The translations under genes were made by a program, and so were the position numbers. DNA of 64,000 nucleotides from Camillea tinctor. Its lineage: Eukaryota > Ascomycota > Sordariomycetes > Xylariales > Xylariaceae. The stretch covers positions 124,001-188,000 of the forward strand of contig MU394126.1 of assembly GCA_022578605.1 (NCBI GenBank), read 5' to 3'. Position 1 is the stretch's first letter. Each line of letters starts with the position of its first letter. Below are positions 60,025-64,000 of this stretch, in pieces. The notes beneath the pieces are model-generated. The model was not told where the DNA came from. It ran no database searches and saw only the letters and a list, made by a program, of their open reading frames with translations.

Positions 60025-61301
60025 TTATGGCTTAGTAAACTGGTCAAAGAAATCCATGATAATCTGCGAAGCCTGAATATGCGTAGGGCCTTGTCCCGCA
60101 GCGATCTGGGAAAAGTTGATCTCGGTCGACGCCCAGCAGTGTCCTGACGACATTGTCAGCACAAATTACACGTAACATGATATTTATTCATCTCCCTTTT
60201 CTTGCAGGTTTATTCTCCCGAGGCACTTACCCATACTATCCACTTTCCAATGCTGCAACACCCCCTCGGTACTCGCACACGTCCAGCTATGATGATGTAC
60301 GTCGCCCCCGAAGCTATCCTCGACCTCCTCATCCGTGCACCCGTTCCGCTGCGCCCACCACTCCAGCCATTCCGGGATCGCGGGCTCTGTGCCGCCCTCG
60401 CCCTCTCCTCCGTCGTAGTGTACGCTCGCGTCACTGCCACCGTGGATCTCAAGCACGGGCAGAGGCGTCCGCGCGGGCGCGCATCCGCCGCTCACGCCAT
60501 CGTCGTCGGTATAATATGCGCCGGATGCGGGGGCGAAGGCCGCAAACTCACCGCCTACGCTGCTGCAGGCGATCGTGTTGACGAAGCCGCCACCATTGGA
60601 GATGCTGTGGGGGGTGCCTTTGGTTAGTTCCTCTCTTTCCCTTCTTCCTCTGAAGAATGTTGCAACATGGAAAGAGATAGAAGTTGAACATCTTGTGCTC
60701 GTTTGTCTGACTTACCCCGTTGCATAGATGCGACTGTCGTCAATACAGTACCCGGCACGAATCTCGTCTAGTAGATCCGAAACGAACTGGAGATCCTCAT
60801 TTATAGAGACTTGAGAGTAGTTGGCCCCGGCCCAGGCGCCCTTAACCGACAATTAGTTTTCAGGTACTCTACTCAGCTCTGTATAGTGAAAGGGGTAGAT
60901 GCATGACTTACACCAACGCCATCTGGATATACCATGATTTTCTAGTTTCTCTCATCAGTCCCTGACTTATGTTCCCGATATAGATTACGATCCCTTACAT
61001 TCGCACTGAACCGGCTCTCACTCATCTTAGTATCCACCTCAAAGAAGAAACCAATGCTGCTTGAGCCATGGAACCCGAGCACCAAGGGATATGGCGCGGT
61101 CTTATCGTAGTCGCCCGGCAGATGAATGGAGTACTTGCGAGTGCGCCCGCTACTCGTTAGGCTATGGTACTGTGTGATGCCGTTGAATAGGTGTGTCTTC
61201 CCGCATCCAGCCGTGGCTACTGATGCTGACGATGCCGGCGCAGCCGTAGTGACGACGGCTACTGCTAGGGCAATAACCCCCTTGAAATGGGACGTGATCA
61301 T
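60025..61301 (-). CDS. Secreted feruloyl esterase (FaeC/CE1-like alpha/beta hydrolase)
   Basis: Five exons on the minus strand (61301-60999, 60941-60912, 60840-60716, 60604-60231, 60143-60025) encode 316 aa. A signal peptide (about 1-26) is followed by AGCGKTHLFNGITQYHSLTS, the typical start of fungal feruloyl esterases, then HLPGDYDKTAPYPLVLGFHG. The nucleophile lies in YATGISNGGG (Ser155), formed by splicing exons 3 and 4. The acid is probably in LEIHGGSDASVHY, and the catalytic His279 is in GHCWAS, formed by splicing exons 4 and 5. Exon 2 is only 30 nt. The enzyme releases ferulic acid from arabinoxylan and pectin side chains and acts outside the cell on plant cell walls. All five exons are in phase, so the gene appears intact. 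Confidence 0.88.
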
Positions 61302-61721
61302 CGCTACGGTCACTTGCTGAACTTAGAACACAATGCAAAAAGTGAAATTATGTGCCCTGGCCTATATGGTTTTCATTCTTAAACATACGCAAAGTAGATA
61401 TCGGTAAACATGGCGGTTTGTAGGTGCGCTTGTCATGTGAGATCTAGGTTTTGGTTTAAGATCTACATGGTTCGTTGACGACTTGCCGAAAAAGGCATGT
61501 CGTTAAGACGTAAAGGATGGTCGCCTGCCAGTATCATCAAATCATTTGACAATATCGCAGGAACAGGATTTATCAGTCGCGATTGGGCACTCTATACTTG
61601 TAACGTTAATTTAACAATTGTGTGTAAGACGAGTGAGGACTTGTAGATATAGAAAGTAACTGTGGGGGTTGACCCCCTCCACACACGGGACACTGGGCAC
61701 AATGGTCTTTATTGTGCTATC

Positions 61722-61762
<41 letters not shown>

Positions 61763-61996
61763 TAATGATGAAACCCAAAAAGGGACTAAATACTAGAGCC
61801 TGCTGAGTCATTCTAACGTAACAGTAACCATAGTCATTTCCATATTGTGATTGCCCCTATTATCGCGTGTAATCGAAGCGATAGATGAATCTTGTTGCCC
61901 CCCCCCTTAAATGGCCTAATCATTCCATTGTCCTACTAGATTATACCTGCCTCCTTACCAAATTAATGGAGATACAAATAGCAAGCGGCAATACAT
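61302..61996. other. Intergenic region between the feruloyl esterase and ketosamine kinase genes
   Basis: Promoter side of the esterase gene and 3' side of the kinase gene. Contains a GT microsatellite followed by GA (61723-61761) and a C run (61897-61905). No gene. Confidence 0.6.
61723..61761. repeat. GT dinucleotide microsatellite with GA tail
   Basis: About fourteen GT units followed by several GA units. Confidence 0.85.
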
Positions 61997-63256
61997 CTAT
62001 TTTGTTTCTTCAAACTGCGCTACGGTAAAGGGAATGTGAGCTCCCGTAACGCTTACATCTTTCTTGGGGTCGTATTTTTCAAGGGTATAAAGTGGTGCAT
62101 ACTTCTCACAAAGGTAAAGCATATCATTGTAGGCTCTATTCATATGTTATTAACATGATGGTCTTGAAAGGACTGGAGCTTACTGACATTTGCCTCGAGA
62201 TGCTTCCCTTATGGCCTGCAGAATCCGTCAAGTATGCGTGCAGGCTATAAAGCCTATTTCGATCGTCCCACTCATCTGCTGGTTCTGAAGGTTTGACAAT
62301 ACCCTGATAGATACTCATGAATACCGGCGAATTGAAGTAAAATGCCCACGTACATCTCCATGTACCAAATTCCATCTCGTTATGGGCATAGGTGCACCCA
62401 GGATCGAACAGGACGGCTTTACCTGTCACTCTGTCTATCCCGACGTTTCGCTCCCACAAATCACCGTGGACCAGCGTTGGTATGATCTCACGGCCATCAG
62501 ATTGCAGCACTCCTAGTAACCGCGGTATGACATGGTCAATAAGCTGCTTACATGCGGCGTCATATTTCGGCCACGGACCATTTGTGTTATTATCATATTC
62601 GATGACATCTTTCAACTGATGAGTAAAGGATATTGCCCAACTCTTCTCCCATGTTACTGTTCTCTGCATTTTCCCTATCACTGTAGGGACTGGGTATCCA
62701 AACATCCCGTTCGGAGATGCCCCTTTTTGATGAAGCTCTGCTATTTGTTTCATGAACTTCACTGGATCCGGAGATATGGAGAAATCCATGTCATGGAAGT
62801 CGCTTATAAAGAAATATACCTGCGTGTCGTCGTTGGTGTATTCGCCCCATGCTGTAGGATTTGGCACAAGGCCTGTAACTAGAGAATTGATAGCGGATGC
62901 AGAATGATATTCGCCTTCCGTCAGAGCTCGAGCAGTTTGGCCTGTTGCACACTATTGGGTATCAATCTCCGTTAGTAAGAAATGGGTAATAATGTAGCGT
63001 GTTTTTATTTACCTTCAAAAAGAACGCCTTAGGATATCCGTCTGGTAAAATTGCTGATAGCTTGGCCGTTTTTGCCCATGTTGAAATACCGTACTGCTCG
63101 GCGGAGACAACCTTAGTCCCTTGTGGCAATGCTAAGAGACTATAAGATATAATGAATAGAGTCATATCGGTGGTAATAGTGGTTACCTTTAATGATAGCC
63201 TTATGGAGAGGGAAATTTCCTTCAACCTCTAACTCCCCTTTCGATAAATATATCAT
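61997..63256 (-). CDS. Fructosamine/ketosamine-3-kinase-like protein
   Basis: Four exons on the minus strand (63256-63187, 63131-63013, 62951-62188, 62135-61997; introns 52-61 bp) encode 363 aa. Splices give HKAIIKALPQGTKVVSAEQY, then PKAFFLKCATGQTARALTEG, and GSISRQIAYNDMLYLCEKYA. The APH-type kinase core has VHGDLWERNVG (catalytic HGDLxxxN, about residue 225) and LFDPGCTYAHNEMEFG (metal-binding DP, then HxExE-like). FN3K-type enzymes phosphorylate ketosamines on glycated proteins so that they fall apart. Fungal relatives form a large, variable family and the true substrate here is unknown. Start at 63256 (MIYLSKGELEVEG) is the nearest in-frame ATG. It lies next to the esterase gene and near the AT-rich end of the window. 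Confidence 0.85.
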
Positions 63257-64000
63257 AACTCCTAGTGGCGCAATACTAGCTATGATTATGACTAAGAGAG
63301 ATATAGGATATGATACTACGTCTAGTCGAGAGTAAGAGATATATTTGAAGCTCTTTCTGATTTGCCGGGGCGGAATGTTTATGTCGCGATGAGCATTCTA
63401 TACAGGAAGACAACATGGTTGGTAATACGCAAAGAATTAACCTAGCATACAAGGTGCACGGCAACGTGGAACACTTTGTATATAAAATACGTTCTTTGTT
63501 TACCCCTGTACTTCCTGGAGACCAACCTAGAACCCCTCACAATTCATTGCCAGATGGTAGTTACGGACAAGGAATGTACCTAGGTTAGGAGTAAAAATAG
63601 GTGTGGTTAAGTGTAATGCGTGTTGGTGTGCCGTGCGTAGAACTTATTATGCATGTATTGTATGTACCATTGAATACCCTGATATAAGAGTTTACCCCTA
63701 TCCAGTTGCATGAACATTTGCATATCGTCACAGTGTATACTCGAATTGGGGCTGGATTGTAGCTGTTATTGCGCAAGTATACTCGTTTCGAAACAATAAG
63801 TCGCGCTTTACAATTTTTTTTTACTTATACATACATAATTTTTTTAATATGCGCAACACGCGCATTTTTTACACTTTTAACTTATAATACTATTTATTTT
63901 AATATTTAATTTTATTTAATAAAGCTATTATTTTATAAGTAATTTTATTGTAAAAAGTGCTTTTAAAAGTTTAAAACTTTTTAACTTATATAAAAAGCTA
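63257..64000. other. Intergenic DNA passing into an AT-rich block
   Basis: 63257-63790 has no gene I can support. From about 63800 to the window end the sequence is nearly all A and T, dominated by TTTTA/TTAAT/ATAAA words, with one small GC hairpin (63849-63865). It resembles DNA degraded by repeat-induced point mutation and continues past the window. Confidence 0.6.

Noticed and set aside
1..64000. tRNA, 5S rRNA, CRISPR or biosynthetic gene cluster
   Set aside because: A visual scan for B-box-like GGTTCGA motifs with a pairing acceptor stem found none; no regularly spaced direct repeats; no PKS, NRPS or terpene cyclase. FPP synthase here is the primary-metabolism enzyme beside housekeeping genes.

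Overview
This window is nuclear DNA of a filamentous ascomycete (Pezizomycotina, most likely a sordariomycete-type genome). The evidence is short GT-AG introns (about 52 to 147 bp in my models), long untranslated and intergenic spacers, clear orthologues of fungal genes (Pom34, Aim6-like, Mtq1, a Nam2-type mitochondrial LeuRS, a GPI-anchored Ser/Thr-rich wall protein, a feruloyl esterase) and intergenic DNA full of short TACCTA/TAGGTA words. I found no tRNA, rRNA, CRISPR or prokaryotic feature. All exon joins were worked out by hand from reading frame, splice consensus and remembered family motifs; no alignment was run.

Layout. From 0.4 to 16 kb: an AIM6-like membrane phosphodiesterase fold protein (+), a RmlD/MAT2B-like NAD(P)-binding protein (+), a large RA-PH domain protein (+), a C-terminal DUF6594-type fragment (+) next to a 305-bp TA-flanked MITE, then the divergent pair farnesyl diphosphate synthase (-) / APC8-CDC23 (+). 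From 16 to 38 kb: a gene-poor stretch in which I can support only four small genes: a GPI-anchored protein, an orphan two-exon gene, a C2H2 zinc-finger gene with unresolved ends and a small secreted protein. They give about 2.2 kb of coding DNA in 22 kb. From 38 to 59.5 kb: a dense housekeeping block with VPS54 (-) / MCM5 (+) divergent, a degenerate adenylate-forming protein (-) / POM34 (+) divergent, a LAT-type amino-acid permease (-) / mitochondrial leucyl-tRNA synthetase (+) divergent, and an MTQ1/HemK methyltransferase (+). From 60 to 63.3 kb: two accessory-type genes on the minus strand, a secreted feruloyl esterase and a ketosamine-3-kinase-like protein. The last 200 bp turn into almost pure A/T, consistent with the edge of a RIP-degraded repeat.

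How the genes fit together. Most are unlinked housekeeping functions: isoprenoid synthesis, cell-cycle ubiquitin ligase, replication licensing, Golgi tethering, nuclear pore, amino-acid uptake. NAM2 and MTQ1 lie head-to-tail and both serve mitochondrial translation. The MCM5 leader region carries four ACGCG/CGCGT cores within about 50 bp, a credible MBF-type G1/S control region. I did not find a convincing new multi-gene system. The most interesting items are the MITE, the MBF-site cluster, the AMP-binding-fold protein lacking catalytic signatures, the orphan gene, the interrupted zinc-finger gene and the gene-poor island.
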